Assembly (NCBI RefSeq): GCF_003144245.1
Contig: NW_020289975.1
Location: 2,189,496-2,253,495 of the forward strand
Direction: 5' to 3'
From: Jaminaea rosea
Lineage: Eukaryota > Basidiomycota > Exobasidiomycetes > Microstromatales
DNA length: 64,000 nucleotides
Of this stretch, positions 9,557-20,211 are shown piece by piece. How positions within the stretch are numbered: position 1 is the stretch's first letter; the number at the start of each line of letters is the position of its first letter. The notes under the pieces are model-generated. The model saw nothing but the letters and a program-made list of their open reading frames with translations, was not told the origin of the DNA and did not search any database. The translations under genes were made by a program, and so were the position numbers.

Positions 9557-12500
9557 ATGTCCTTCTCGGACGACGCTTTCGATGAATTCGACCTCGACGA
9601 ATCCGCCATCGCCCACATCGACGCCGTCGAGAATGGCGCCGCCGCCGCCGCCGCTTCAAAGGCTGCCACCGAAGAGACAGCTCGGATTCTATGCCCAGAG
9701 ACACCAGATGTTCCTCTACGCACCTCCAGAACAGCGCTGAGCCGACCACCACCTCACAACACTACACCTAGCCGCCCTCCCGCTGAGCCATCACGAGGAC
9801 CCTCCGATCCCATCGAAATCGACGCAGACGACGACTGGGATGACGGACTGCTTGGACAGCTCGATGTCGCTGAGCAGGTGGCAGCTGCGGCTGGATGCAC
9901 GACCATCGCTGCCCGTTCCAAAGATGGGAACATCGGTAACGCAGTGGCGGGACCCTCGCGAGGCATGCAGAGAACAGCAAGCTCAGGCGCCAATTACGTC
10001 CAGCGTACGCTTTTCGGCGACCGCGCGACGCAAGCGCCTCCCTCCAATGGTCTTGGTATCGTCACCATGTCGTCACAGTCTGTCGCAGGTGGCGGTACGA
10101 AAAAAGCCCGTCAGACAAAGCAATGGAATCGCACAGCCTATGCGCAGTCAGGGGCACGTCGCATCACCGCTCCTCGCCCTCGCCCTACCCAGCAGAACTC
10201 GGAAGACAGAGCACTTGAGGCTGCGCTTGCGGGTGTCGAAGACATCGAGGATGACGAAGACTTCGAATGCCCGCCACCTCGAGCGCGCCCACCTCTTCCT
10301 GCCGCGCCCCCGCCAGACGCCATGAAGCTCGAGCTGGACGTACAGGCAGCCGAGACATTCCTATACCCGACCAATATGGCCAAGCGTGACTACCAATTCA
10401 ACATTGTTCAGCGGGCGCTCTTCGACAATGTCCTCGTCGCTCTGCCTACGGGTCTAGGCAAGACGTTCATCGCAGCAGTCGTCATTCTCAACTTCTTTCG
10501 CTGGTATCCAAAGGGCAAGATCGTCTTCGTCGCCCCCACGAAGCCGCTGGTCGCACAGCAACAAATGGCATGCCACGGAATCTGTGGTCTCCCATGGGAC
10601 GTAGCCTGCGAGATGACGGGCAACACCGCCAAGTCTCGCCGCGGCGATGAGTGGGAAGAGAAGCGGATCTTCTACATGACGCCACAGACGCTTGACAACG
10701 ATCTGGCAACGGGCGACGTCGATCCGAAGGACATCGTCTGTCTTGTAGTCGATGAAGCGCATAGGGCAACGGGCAATTACGCCTATTGCAACATCGTCTC
10801 GCAGATGCAAGCTGTCAATCCGTACTTCCGTATTCTCGCCCTCACCGCTACACCCGGCTCAACGAGCGAGAGGGTTCAGGAAGTCATTGACAACCTACAC
10901 ATCAGCCTCATCGAGCTGCGCACCGAGGAAGCCCTGGATATTCGTCAGTACATTCACAAAAAGCGCGAAGAGCCCATCGTTGTGTCCATGACCGACGACT
11001 TCCGCCACCTGCGCGACCTCTACCTCGACGTCATGGACGAGAATTGCAACACCCTCGTCACTCACGTACTGCTCCCTCGCTGCGATGCAGCAACGCTCCA
11101 TCCGTTCCGCGTTCGCTCCATCTACGCAGAGCGCAAGAGCATTCTGGCTCAGAAGCGCTGGCTTGGCTCCACGATCAACGAGACGGCCAAGATGGCCGAC
11201 GCACGTCATCACCTCGATACTTTCTCCATCAAGATGTTCCGTGCTCGAATTCAAGAGCTGCTGGACAGCATGAAGAAGCAGGACTCCAAGAAGATGAAGC
11301 TCGCACAGGTCATCAACCTCGCTGCTTCCATGCCGGATGAGGCGCATCCCAAAATGATCAAGTGTGTCGATGTCATTCTCGACCATTTCTCGAGGGAGAC
11401 GCAGGACTCATCGACGAGAGTGATGGTGTTCTGCTCTCTGCGCGAGGCTGTTCACGAGATCGTCGACCTGCTCAATCAGCAGGAGGGCGTCAAGGCCACT
11501 CCTTTTATAGGCCAAGCGTCAGACAAGCGAGGCCGCGGACTTACGCAAAAAGAACAGCAAGAGATCATCCAGAAATTCAAGCAAGGCACCTACAATGTCA
11601 TTGTTGCCACCTCGATCGGTGAAGAAGGTCTCGACATCGGCGAGGTAGACCTGATCGTCTGCTACGAGGCTGTGAAAGACTCCGTGCGCATGCTTCAGCG
11701 CGTGGGCCGAACAGGTCGCAAGAGGGAAGGTCGCATCGTCGTACTGATGACCGAGGGACCCGAGTCGAGCGTCTGGCAGAAGTCAAAGGACACGTACAAG
11801 GGGGTCCAGCAAACAATCACTGCAGGACATAGCGTCACGCTCTTTGATGACGTACCTCGTCTGGTGCCGCAGAGCATCAAGCCCACGGCTCACTTCGAGG
11901 AGTTGGACCAGCCTGAGTTTGAGCCGGCGATGATCAGCTCGAAGAAGGCCGCGGGCAAGTCGGCAAAGGCGCTCGAGAAGGCCAAGAAGCGGAGAGCTAG
12001 GCTGACGGATGTTAATCGTAATGTGCCGGAGGGGGCACTGCTTGGCTTCTTGAAGGCGTCTGCGATCAGTCGCGACTTGCAAGAAGCAGACGACGATGAG
12101 GAAGGGGACAGAGGAGGTGCAGCGCGCAGGGCAGGGACGTCGATGAGGAGGCGCGGTCAGCAAGCCCGTGAGGCGTTGAACAGTGTCGACTCTGACTCTG
12201 ACGACGATGACGATGCGATGGAGCGAGGTCTTGACTTCAAACGCCCAGATCTCAGTCGCACGGCGAGCGCTCAGAAGAAGAAGAAGCAGGCAGAGGAGGA
12301 GGCAGCGTATCGACAGGCTGCGGAGCAGAGCGGCGCCCAGCTACCCACCGCATCGAAGCCCACCACTATCTCCAGCACCGACAGTCGCGGCGAGACTACA
12401 AATAGCGCACGTCGTGGCCGCCAGCTCGGGGCGAGACGCGCGACTTCCCAGCATACCGGCAGCGCGGATGATGGGCGTCGTTCCCGCTTCGCTGTCGATT

Positions 12501-14074
12501 CAGATGACGAGGCAGGAGGCAGCGAGCCGGCTAGCAGTCCACTGCCTCTGATCTTCAACCGAGCCAATCAGGTCAATGGAGCGTCTGCTGCAATGAAAAA
12601 GGCGCAGCCCGCTCGGTCAGCAGCCTCAGGAGCTTCAGGCAGCAACCGCAGCGCAAGTAAGCCGGCATCCGATCCATCTCCCGCCTCAGCAGCGCAGCGA
12701 CGCGCCGCTTCGTCTTTTCATCAAAGCCCTTCGAACGGCGAAGACGACTTCAGTATGTCATGGGCCAACGACGACGGTGTGTTAGCACAGCTGAGTCAAG
12801 AGGCGACAAGACAGGTCCAAGCGCGTCAGCCTTCGGCGGCCAGAAAGGACTCACAGCAGAAGAAGGGAAGCATCAACAACACTGCGCCTTCAGCGCTGCA
12901 AGACTCTCCCTCGCCGGAGATTGCCCGTCGTCGCTCCGGCAAGGTCCACCCGCTTATGGCGAGCCTGCTGGCTGAGCAAGAGCGACAGACAGCGGCAGCC
13001 AGTCCGAGCAATCAAGAGGAGGGTCCCTCGAGTAGATCGAAGCCATCAACTGCATCCATCGCAGACAACTCCTCGCCCATCGTGCAGCGACGCGCGCCTA
13101 GGGTTCCTCAGCCCTCCCATGAGAGCGTGGACGAATCGCCGCTTGTTGACAGGCGGCGGAAACGCGTGACGGCGGTGAGCGATAGCCCACTCGGCGAGGA
13201 TGATGAGGCGAGAGGACTCATGGGCCCACCAAGGTCCAAGCCCGCTTCAAGATTTCGCCGAGCTGTTGCTCCTTCTTCGGATGGCGAGGAGGATGGGGAA
13301 CGTAGCCGCGCAAAGGGCGGCGCGAACGGCAAGGGCAAGGGCAAAGCGCGCGACAAGGATGCACGAACGGTAAACATTGTTGAAGACAGTAGCGACGAAG
13401 ACCGGCCCGACGCAGCAGCAAACGGTAAACGCAAAGCTTCCGCCACAAGCAAGAACAAGAAATCCCGCGAGAAGAAGAAGCGCATCACCAATTCGCCCAC
13501 CTCTCGCGCCTTCTTTCATCACGAGGCTGAACGGGATACAGACGAAGAGCGGCGCGAACGCAACCGCTCTGACTCCAATGACGAAGGCCTCAGTACGGAC
13601 GAGGCGGACACGAGCGACTTGGAGCACGTGGGCGATTTTGAGCCGACGCAGGCGCCGAGGGGGTACAAGCAGATGGATGTATATCGACAGAGCTTATTGA
13701 CGCAGGGTGGTGGGGATGGGAGGGTAGAGAGCTACGCCGCCTTGGGAAGGAGGGCGGGGAGAAGGGGAGCTCCATTAGGGAGGGGAGGAGGCGGAGGGCC
13801 AGCTGCCTCTTTTGCCAGTACTCATCGAGGCCCTCAGCCCCGTATAGGTCGCAGCTCGCAGGGTGACGAGTCTGATCGTTACTCACTCGGCTCCTTTGTC
13901 TGTGACGACGATGACGTTGATTACGAGTCTGGCTCGGGGGCCAACGAGGACTCGGACATTGGGGCGGACGATGATCCCGATGTGCACTGGATACCTGGCG
14001 TCAGTAAGCCGAACGTCGAGCTTGCGTCAGAAGATGAGGTGGACTACGATTCTGACTGCCATGACTTGTCGTAG
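9557..14074 (+). CDS. MPH1: Mph1/FANCM-type ATP-dependent DNA helicase
   Basis: Nuclear 3'-5' DNA helicase and branch-migration enzyme that acts on stalled forks and D-loops. Single exon; ATG 9557 gives 1505 aa, longer than the about 990 aa of budding yeast Mph1. SF2 motifs are intact: ALPTGLGKTF (about residues 295-304), VAPTKPLVAQQ, MTPQTL, VVDEAHRATGNYAY (DEAH near 398), LALTATPGS, then in the second lobe VFCSLREAV, ATSIGEEGLDIGEVDLIVCYE and QRVGRTGRKREG. The last roughly 720 residues are low-complexity and acidic with many Ser/Asp/Glu runs and basic patches, so the extra length is a disordered tail. No ERCC4 nuclease-like domain was seen, as expected for fungal Mph1. An in-frame GTG upstream (9527) is not used as the start. 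Confidence 0.93.
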   Translation: MSFSDDAFDEFDLDESAIAHIDAVENGAAAAAASKAATEETARILCPETPDVPLRTSRTALSRPPPHNTTPSRPPAEPSRGPSDPIEIDADDDWDDGLLGQLDVAEQVAAAAGCTTIAARSKDGNIGNAVAGPSRGMQRTASSGANYVQRTLFGDRATQAPPSNGLGIVTMSSQSVAGGGTKKARQTKQWNRTAYAQSGARRITAPRPRPTQQNSEDRALEAALAGVEDIEDDEDFECPPPRARPPLPAAPPPDAMKLELDVQAAETFLYPTNMAKRDYQFNIVQRALFDNVLVALPTGLGKTFIAAVVILNFFRWYPKGKIVFVAPTKPLVAQQQMACHGICGLPWDVACEMTGNTAKSRRGDEWEEKRIFYMTPQTLDNDLATGDVDPKDIVCLVVDEAHRATGNYAYCNIVSQMQAVNPYFRILALTATPGSTSERVQEVIDNLHISLIELRTEEALDIRQYIHKKREEPIVVSMTDDFRHLRDLYLDVMDENCNTLVTHVLLPRCDAATLHPFRVRSIYAERKSILAQKRWLGSTINETAKMADARHHLDTFSIKMFRARIQELLDSMKKQDSKKMKLAQVINLAASMPDEAHPKMIKCVDVILDHFSRETQDSSTRVMVFCSLREAVHEIVDLLNQQEGVKATPFIGQASDKRGRGLTQKEQQEIIQKFKQGTYNVIVATSIGEEGLDIGEVDLIVCYEAVKDSVRMLQRVGRTGRKREGRIVVLMTEGPESSVWQKSKDTYKGVQQTITAGHSVTLFDDVPRLVPQSIKPTAHFEELDQPEFEPAMISSKKAAGKSAKALEKAKKRRARLTDVNRNVPEGALLGFLKASAISRDLQEADDDEEGDRGGAARRAGTSMRRRGQQAREALNSVDSDSDDDDDAMERGLDFKRPDLSRTASAQKKKKQAEEEAAYRQAAEQSGAQLPTASKPTTISSTDSRGETTNSARRGRQLGARRATSQHTGSADDGRRSRFAVDSDDEAGGSEPASSPLPLIFNRANQVNGASAAMKKAQPARSAASGASGSNRSASKPASDPSPASAAQRRAASSFHQSPSNGEDDFSMSWANDDGVLAQLSQEATRQVQARQPSAARKDSQQKKGSINNTAPSALQDSPSPEIARRRSGKVHPLMASLLAEQERQTAAASPSNQEEGPSSRSKPSTASIADNSSPIVQRRAPRVPQPSHESVDESPLVDRRRKRVTAVSDSPLGEDDEARGLMGPPRSKPASRFRRAVAPSSDGEEDGERSRAKGGANGKGKGKARDKDARTVNIVEDSSDEDRPDAAANGKRKASATSKNKKSREKKKRITNSPTSRAFFHHEAERDTDEERRERNRSDSNDEGLSTDEADTSDLEHVGDFEPTQAPRGYKQMDVYRQSLLTQGGGDGRVESYAALGRRAGRRGAPLGRGGGGGPAASFASTHRGPQPRIGRSSQGDESDRYSLGSFVCDDDDVDYESGSGANEDSDIGADDDPDVHWIPGVSKPNVELASEDEVDYDSDCHDLS

Positions 14075-14163
14075 GTGGGAAGAGGCGAGTATGGCGAAGA
14101 GCAGGAACGGAATTATGCACTGCGATATCTTTACATTGATCGGCAGCCTGCGCGCTCGCTACA

Positions 14164-15525
14164 TCACGACTTCTGTTGCCCACTCGTCGCCGCTATCCTC
14201 TTCCCCCCGCCCTTCACCTCATCTATCCTCCTCCATACATGCTCCTTAGTAGTAACAAGCGCCTGCTCCGGCGGTCTCTGTATCCATCCCTTGTCCTGCG
14301 CTTCTCTCAGCCGCATCATCGCTCCTGCTCCCCCATTGCCTTCTTCACCTGCAAGCCGGGCTTGCCCTTCGTGCCATTCCTGGACAGCGCCACGCAGCTC
14401 AGCGTCGCGCCAAGTTACCTCCCTCCCCACGTCGAGCAGCGATACATTGCTCGACGTTTTCGACACACAGTCGCCCAGCAAGGCTAGCCGTTGAGCGATC
14501 CGAGCAGGAGCGGGCGGTGCTCCTGGCCCTGGGGCCTGTACGGCTCGCGGATAGAGGTAGACGAGGACGCTCAGCAGGAGGAGCAGGCAATGTCTAGCGA
14601 GATAGACATTGGCATGCCAGTGATTCCAAGGACTACGTTGGTCCTCCGACCAGCCGTACCAGTCGAAAACCACTGAGATCTCTAGGACGGCCATTATGGG
14701 GAGGAGGGCGGCGAGGGTGGAGCGCCAGTGGGCTGAGGATACCACCGTTGACGCGGAGGCGGAGCGGAGGGAGTCGAGTGATCGCAATGTCGTAGTCGCG
14801 GCAGTACTGAGACCGAAAGCGAGGGCGTGCAGGGCGTAGAGGAGGAGGATGGGCGGGAGCGCATAGAGTTGATGGTCGGAGGGGTGCGTACAGTAGCTGC
14901 ACGATAGGAGTGGGGAAGGGCCCAGGAGGAGATAGGATTGCTGCGGAGCGAGAGAGAGCGAGAAAGGTAAGCACGTAGGCCCGAAATAACACTTGGGCGT
15001 CGTGACACTCACCCTCGAGCTCATACTATTCAACCTCCTCAACAGCCTCTCAAGGACATCACCCCCTGCAGCAGCTCCCGCCGCCGACTCTATTCCTCCA
15101 TCCTCGCCCATCCCGCCTACCTCTCCCGTATTCATCCATCCGCTCAACCCCACCTCCTCGACCCCCAACGCCGCGACCCTTCCTCTCAAACTCGCCGAAC
15201 TCGCCCCGATCGGCAGCCCGGTGTGAAGGAAGAGGTCACGCGAGGCTCGATAGGATTGCCCGAGCGGGTTAAGCGCTGCAAGGTGGTACGTCGCAAGAGT
15301 GACGAAGAGGGTGAGGAGCAGGTATTCAGAGGGATGCAGGGAGACGAGTCGAGAAATTCGAAGGGAGAAAAGGCGGGGAGAATACCAAGGCCGTCTGAGA
15401 GAAGAGGGGGAGGCTGGCGTGGTCGATATTGGAGCCTGGTTACTGCGCAGGTAGCGATTGAGCAGTGGGACCGCGAGGATCAGCCCCACGGTGATTAGGG
15501 GAGACGTGGAATCTGAGCCGCCCAT
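14164..15525 (-). CDS. Conserved fungal multi-pass membrane protein, function unknown
   Basis: Starts at ATG 15525 (MGGSDSTSPLITVG). Exons 15525-15013 and 14940-14164 flank a 72-nt intron with GTGAGT donor and CCGCAG acceptor, giving 429 aa. Because the intron is a multiple of three without a stop, the unspliced frame is also open (453 aa). Hydrophobic segments are visible near the N-terminus, at YLLLTLFVTLATYHLAAL, at LPPILLLYALHALAFGL, at LAALLPIMAVLEI and at HCLLLLLSVLVYLYP. A Cys-containing GPSPLLSCSYC motif follows the splice junction. This pattern recalls a widespread but uncharacterised fungal membrane family with a GPD..L.CPFC-like motif. No enzymatic function is claimed. It is tail-to-tail with MPH1, 89 bases apart. 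Confidence 0.7.
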   Translation of the reverse strand: MGGSDSTSPLITVGLILAVPLLNRYLRSNQAPISTTPASPSSLRRPWYSPRLFSLRISRLVSLHPSEYLLLTLFVTLATYHLAALNPLGQSYRASRDLFLHTGLPIGASSASLRGRVAALGVEEVGLSGWMNTGEVGGMGEDGGIESAAGAAAGGDVLERLLRRLNSMSSRVSVTTPKCYFGPTCLPFSLSLAPQQSYLLLGPSPLLSCSYCTHPSDHQLYALPPILLLYALHALAFGLSTAATTTLRSLDSLRSASASTVVSSAHWRSTLAALLPIMAVLEISVVFDWYGWSEDQRSPWNHWHANVYLARHCLLLLLSVLVYLYPRAVQAPGPGAPPAPARIAQRLALLGDCVSKTSSNVSLLDVGREVTWRDAELRGAVQEWHEGQARLAGEEGNGGAGAMMRLREAQDKGWIQRPPEQALVTTKEHVWRRIDEVKGGGKRIAATSGQQKS

Positions 15526-16257
15526 GATGACGACGAAGCTTTGGAGCTGCTCTGAAGCGGCGTGACCTAGGCGATAAGGTGATGTTGTTGAGGAGCAAAA
15601 AGGTGCAAAGACACGAAGCAATGCGCTCGAGCCAGTCCGACACGGACGGACGCGATTCTCCACCTCGGCGCCCTACACCTTCCTCCGACAAAACAAGATC
15701 CTCAGGCCGCGACAGAAATCACAAAACTTGACAATGAAGCGAGATGGATTATGGCGAGAGGCGAAAGACACGAGATGAAAAAAGCGCTTCCTAGGGAAGC
15801 CTGACAGGAGAAGGAGAAAGAGCTTGGATGAAGAGGCGGGGAATCAATGAGGAGAAACAGGAGAGATATACGTGGATGCGGTGACAGAATTTTCAGAAGG
15901 AAAGTGGGCAAGATCGATAGGGATTGTGAAGCGCTCGTGGACTGCTCGTATATGATGCGAGTGCTTGCTGAGGCTTGTGTGCGGGCCTCTCTAAGAGCCT
16001 CGAGGAGGAATGGGTGGGCTGAACGCCGAGAGAACTGATGTGACGGAGAAGAGAGAAAGGAGAGGTCGATGCTGGTGAGGATGAAAATAGGCGGAGGGGT
16101 AGATCAGGGAACGGTCCGTAAGTTTGAGCCTGCTTTTAGGCGACGATTGAGATCCAGAGGAGCAATTCAAGAGCGCCGCTTGACAAGCCACTCCACGAGG
16201 CTGCCCTCAATTCGCAAGTGCCTTCTGCTCCCGCTGCTGTTGCTTCAGTTGCCCTGC
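15526..16257. other. Intergenic, nothing recognised
   Basis: 732 bases upstream of the membrane protein gene and downstream of the LARP1-like gene, both on the minus strand. Only short frames without motifs occur, and no repeat or RNA-gene structure was seen. It presumably holds the membrane-protein promoter and the LARP1-like 3' UTR. Confidence 0.5.
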
Positions 16258-19200
16258 TCACTTCGCATTCGCCTCGACCAGACCGCCAAGCCCTTCTGCG
16301 GCCACAATGCCCAAGCAATCATCCTCAGACTCTTCTCCCGTGTGAGAAGAGTGTGCCGAGTGCGACGCCACGGATGGATGCTTTGCAGCAAGCGCCGAAC
16401 CCTCCCCATTGCTCTGTTGATGAGACATCTCCGGCGACACTTGCGTAGCCTTTTGACCTGCAGCGACACCAGCCTTTGTCGCGCTCGTCTTCGACTTCCC
16501 CTTCAATGGCGTGTCACTTGGCGAAGTCTTTGCTTGCATTTTCGCCTGCGCGTCTGGGCTCATCGACGTTGCCGAGCCCTCACTTTGGCTGGTGGCCGTC
16601 GTAGCGCTTGTAGTCACGGACGGCCGCCTCGTGTCGTCCACTGCGCCGCCACCTAGGCCGAGGCCCAGTCCTGCCATCTCACCGCTGCTGCTACTGCTTA
16701 TCGCCGACGTCGCCGTCGTGGCGTTGGTGGCGTCAGTCTGCTGGCTAACTTGACGCTCGAGGGACGCCCCTGGCGGTGCCCTGTGTGAGTGTGGATGAGG
16801 TGGTAACGCGCCACCGGAAGGTGTTGAGTCGCTGCTGCCCCTGCCGAGGACTACAGCCGGTGCCAGCTGCCGAGCGTCGTTGCTCGTATTGCTGTCTGGA
16901 TATCTGCGTGTGGCGGGGGTAGAGCCGTCGACTGTGTGGGGCATTTGCTGCTGATGGTAAGGCTGAGCTTGATAGTACGCCCGAGAAGCCGTCGGCTGCT
17001 GCTGCTGCTGCTGCTGTGGATGCTGATTGCCTCCCGTCATCGCAAGATTTCCAGCATCAGGCGCAACTGGTGAATAGAGGCCATCATGGAAGTCGTAGTG
17101 CAGAGGGATTGGATCTTGCCAGCTTCCCAGGCGATGCGGCGTTGGTCGGCCAGACGCGTGCATGCCGGGTGGCGGAGCAGAGATCATGTTAGGATATGAT
17201 AGAGCAGAGCTCGATGGCGTCGTCGGCGTCATGTTGGGTTGGGCTGCGGAGTAGATGTTGGCGGGATGAGGCGAATGATAGTGCGGCTGCGATGGGTAGA
17301 AGGGGATGCTGGGTGGATGCGGAGGAATGGGACCAGATGCCATCTCTTCGGGGCGAGGAGTGTAGACTGCAAAGGGAAAAGGACCTCCCGGGCCCTCATA
17401 TGAGTAGCTGACGGGCATGGGCGGCATGCTGGAGTGATGCGTCGGCACAGAGTTGATGAGGCCACTAGGAGGCGGACCCGGGGGCGGTGGTAGCCATTTT
17501 TCCCACTCATGGCGCTTTCGGATCCTTCGCCCCTCCTCATCGAGCTCAACGTGATAGCTGTGTAACAGCCTCCCCTTGACTTCGGGGTGTTCCAAAGAAA
17601 CGCCCAGGTCGTCACACATGCTACGCAGCCTCCTGAAACTGGCGATGAGACTCAGTGGTAGCCAGCCGGCCGCCGGCTCCATCTGCGAACGCAGAAAGAC
17701 GTCTCCTGAGAGGTTGCGCTCGCTGAGGTAATACTCGACCTGCGTGACGAGCTGCATTGCTGCTGCGGGAACATCCATCATCGGGCCGGCCAAATGCGCA
17801 GATGGAGCTGGAGCGGGAGTTGCAGGCTGACCTTGGGCAGGTGCAGTCAGCGGCGGACGCTGCTCGCCTTGAGCGTCTGGCTGCCAATACTGCGGCTGGC
17901 CGGGAGCAGGTGGAGCAGAGGGGAACGAAGTTTGATCTCCCTCGCCTTGGTGGTGGTGCTCATGGTGCATCAGATGACCGTGCATGTGCATGGGCACAGC
18001 GGGCCAGAATCTCGCCCCATCGTAAAACATTGGGTCCCAGCGCGGAATATCATCTGGCGAGGAGAATGGGTGGGGACCAGGAATGAGACCGTGATTGAGC
18101 GACATGGTCGGTGGGCCGGGCTCGTAGAAGGTCGTACACTGGTCCCAGGACGATTGGGGAGCATCAGTAGCGGAGCGTTGAACGATGCCATTGTCGTAAC
18201 GTGCCGCATGGCTGGGCTGGCTGCGAACGGGCGAGGACGTGGATGCGCCAAGACCAGCGTGGTCGATGGTGGCGGGGAGCGCGACGCTGCTCTTCGTCGG
18301 ACTGCTCCTGTGAAGCCCAGATCGGCCGCGATTGCCCGCCTTTTTACCCCTTGTGGGAGTCTCTTCTTGCTGTGCGGATCGCCAACCGTCTGCGTCTTCT
18401 TCCCGACGCAGTCTGGACGGCGAGAATGAGCCATCCGAGTTGAAATGAGTGGGCACAGAGGGGAGACGAGGACGAGTATGAATGGTCACGGGCGAGCTGA
18501 CTTGTGCGGCCTCGTCGCGTCGCTTCGACGAGCTTTTGCTCTGGCGGTTCGGCGACTCAGGAGAGGGCTTGCGACCGGCGAGTGCGATGCCGTGGTGAGG
18601 CTCATCCCATGAATCGCTGCTTGGCTCTATTACTGTAGTCTTGGTAGAAGGTTCCTCGTCCCAGCCGCTACCACTCGAGGTCTTGTCGACAGAGCCGCTG
18701 GCCTGCTCCGACTTCGTCTCATCCTTTGACAGTCGCTCAGCTGACCCGCTGCTCCTACTGGCTTTCTTTCCCTTGCTAGCGCTGACACCCTTACGAGCAG
18801 GCAGCGGCGAAGCGTGCGTGATCTCGGGGACGATTTCTACCCATTGCTTCCCTGCCTTACGCTGCCCGCTGCCGCTTCTGATCTGCAGGCCTTTGATGGC
18901 TTCAAGACCGCTGCCAGTGCTTACGGCGCTGCCGGGAGTCGAGCTGCCAGTCGAGACAGTGGCATGCTGCTGCGCAGGCGTGCTCTGCGTCGTCGATGCA
19001 GTGGACGACTTCTCTGCTTCATCGAGGGAAGGCCAGTTACTCTTTTCTTGAGCTGAGAAGACGAGAGGCGGCGGTAATGTTTTGTCCGATGCTGCGTCAC
19101 TCTTCGCTCCCTTATCAGTCTTGATCTCGAGACCTTTTGCCGCTGTTGTGGGAGGCGGTGACTTTGCATCAACTGCTGAGGGAGCGTCTTCAGGCAGGGG

Positions 19201-20211
19201 AACCGGGGAAGCCAGGGCTCCTCCACGAACAGCTTTGCCCCAAGCTGGCTTGCGCTCTCCGTCGCTGTCAGCCCGCGCAGCTGTGACCGCCTCCTTTGCG
19301 ATCTTGTGGTGACCTTCATTGATTAGTGCCACTCGGCTCAGCCAGGCATCGTCGTAGTCTCTTGGCTTGATCTTCACTGCTTGTAACGAAGACAGAGGCT
19401 CCGTTGCTTTGGTCGGAGATGGTGTCAACGGTGAGCGCAATCGTTCGACGACATCTGCTGCGTCAGATGACGATCGAGGCTTCGTAGATCCTGGTGTCTG
19501 GGATGGTGTCTGGGCTCGTGTCTCCATCTTCGTTGCATTGCTTGCGACCGCTACGGCCTTGCCGATACTCCCTCCTGCGGTTTCGTCGCTTGCCGCATAA
19601 GGGGCATCCTTCGCTGCATCGCTAATTTCCTCCGTCTTGGTGGACGATGCTGCTGGGACTGCGGCATTAGCGCGAGCGGGCGCCTCCGACGAGGTGTATG
19701 GACTCGATGCTGGCCTTCCGGCTGGTGGAGCAGTCTGTGCTTGCGCTGACGCTGCCGCTCTTTGCTGCCTCCTCAGCTCCCAGATATTGTTCGACAGTGA
19801 GGGCAATGCAGTCGGCTTAACCGCCTTGTCGTCTGCGATCAGGGGGGGCTTCTGCTCTGCTGGCGTCGGATCGTGGAGGCCCTTTGCTGCTCCATTGACT
19901 TGGGAAGGTCGCGGTGGCGTAGCACTCGCGATGGCGAGCGGCGCCTTGATAGGACTGGAGAACGTGGGTCGAGGCATAGCTGCTGGAAAGGTCGGTACGG
20001 TCTTGGCAGGAGGGGTCGAATTCACGCCAGGCCTGACGGGGCTTGGTGACACCAAAAATGAAGGTCCAGCATTGGGACGGGATGACGTTGCTGCAGATGT
20101 GCCCGAAGCGGGCGACGATGCCTCGACATCGCCCATCTTGGCCTCCTTTGCCTTGCGCAACAGGTCTGCGTAGCTCATCTGAGGCTTGCCGCCTCCCACG
20201 TTGGACCACAT
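16258..20211 (-). CDS. La-motif RNA-binding protein (LARP1/Slr1-like)
   Basis: Single exon, 1317 aa from ATG 20211 (MWSNVGGGKPQMSYADLLRKAKE). A La motif lies at about residues 820-905: QVEYYLSERNLSGDVFLRSQ, WLPLSLIASFRRLRSM, then the HEWEKWLPPP end. This spacing matches LARP1/Sro9/Slr1 proteins, which bind mRNA (in animals especially TOP mRNAs) and modulate translation in the cytoplasm. No DM15/LARP1-specific C-terminal repeat is evident. The N-terminal 800 residues are disordered, rich in Ser, Ala, Pro and Lys. The region after the La motif is Pro/Tyr/His-rich with a polyglutamine run encoded by 16995-17016. Which of the fungal La-motif paralogues it corresponds to is uncertain. Confidence 0.82.
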   Translation of the reverse strand: MWSNVGGGKPQMSYADLLRKAKEAKMGDVEASSPASGTSAATSSRPNAGPSFLVSPSPVRPGVNSTPPAKTVPTFPAAMPRPTFSSPIKAPLAIASATPPRPSQVNGAAKGLHDPTPAEQKPPLIADDKAVKPTALPSLSNNIWELRRQQRAAASAQAQTAPPAGRPASSPYTSSEAPARANAAVPAASSTKTEEISDAAKDAPYAASDETAGGSIGKAVAVASNATKMETRAQTPSQTPGSTKPRSSSDAADVVERLRSPLTPSPTKATEPLSSLQAVKIKPRDYDDAWLSRVALINEGHHKIAKEAVTAARADSDGERKPAWGKAVRGGALASPVPLPEDAPSAVDAKSPPPTTAAKGLEIKTDKGAKSDAASDKTLPPPLVFSAQEKSNWPSLDEAEKSSTASTTQSTPAQQHATVSTGSSTPGSAVSTGSGLEAIKGLQIRSGSGQRKAGKQWVEIVPEITHASPLPARKGVSASKGKKASRSSGSAERLSKDETKSEQASGSVDKTSSGSGWDEEPSTKTTVIEPSSDSWDEPHHGIALAGRKPSPESPNRQSKSSSKRRDEAAQVSSPVTIHTRPRLPSVPTHFNSDGSFSPSRLRREEDADGWRSAQQEETPTRGKKAGNRGRSGLHRSSPTKSSVALPATIDHAGLGASTSSPVRSQPSHAARYDNGIVQRSATDAPQSSWDQCTTFYEPGPPTMSLNHGLIPGPHPFSSPDDIPRWDPMFYDGARFWPAVPMHMHGHLMHHEHHHQGEGDQTSFPSAPPAPGQPQYWQPDAQGEQRPPLTAPAQGQPATPAPAPSAHLAGPMMDVPAAAMQLVTQVEYYLSERNLSGDVFLRSQMEPAAGWLPLSLIASFRRLRSMCDDLGVSLEHPEVKGRLLHSYHVELDEEGRRIRKRHEWEKWLPPPPGPPPSGLINSVPTHHSSMPPMPVSYSYEGPGGPFPFAVYTPRPEEMASGPIPPHPPSIPFYPSQPHYHSPHPANIYSAAQPNMTPTTPSSSALSYPNMISAPPPGMHASGRPTPHRLGSWQDPIPLHYDFHDGLYSPVAPDAGNLAMTGGNQHPQQQQQQQPTASRAYYQAQPYHQQQMPHTVDGSTPATRRYPDSNTSNDARQLAPAVVLGRGSSDSTPSGGALPPHPHSHRAPPGASLERQVSQQTDATNATTATSAISSSSSGEMAGLGLGLGGGAVDDTRRPSVTTSATTATSQSEGSATSMSPDAQAKMQAKTSPSDTPLKGKSKTSATKAGVAAGQKATQVSPEMSHQQSNGEGSALAAKHPSVASHSAHSSHTGEESEDDCLGIVAAEGLGGLVEANAK
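16995..17016 (-). repeat. CAG microsatellite encoding polyGln in the LARP1-like gene
   Basis: About seven CAG (CTG on the plus strand) units in frame, giving HPQQQQQQQP. Probably length-variable between strains. Confidence 0.85.
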
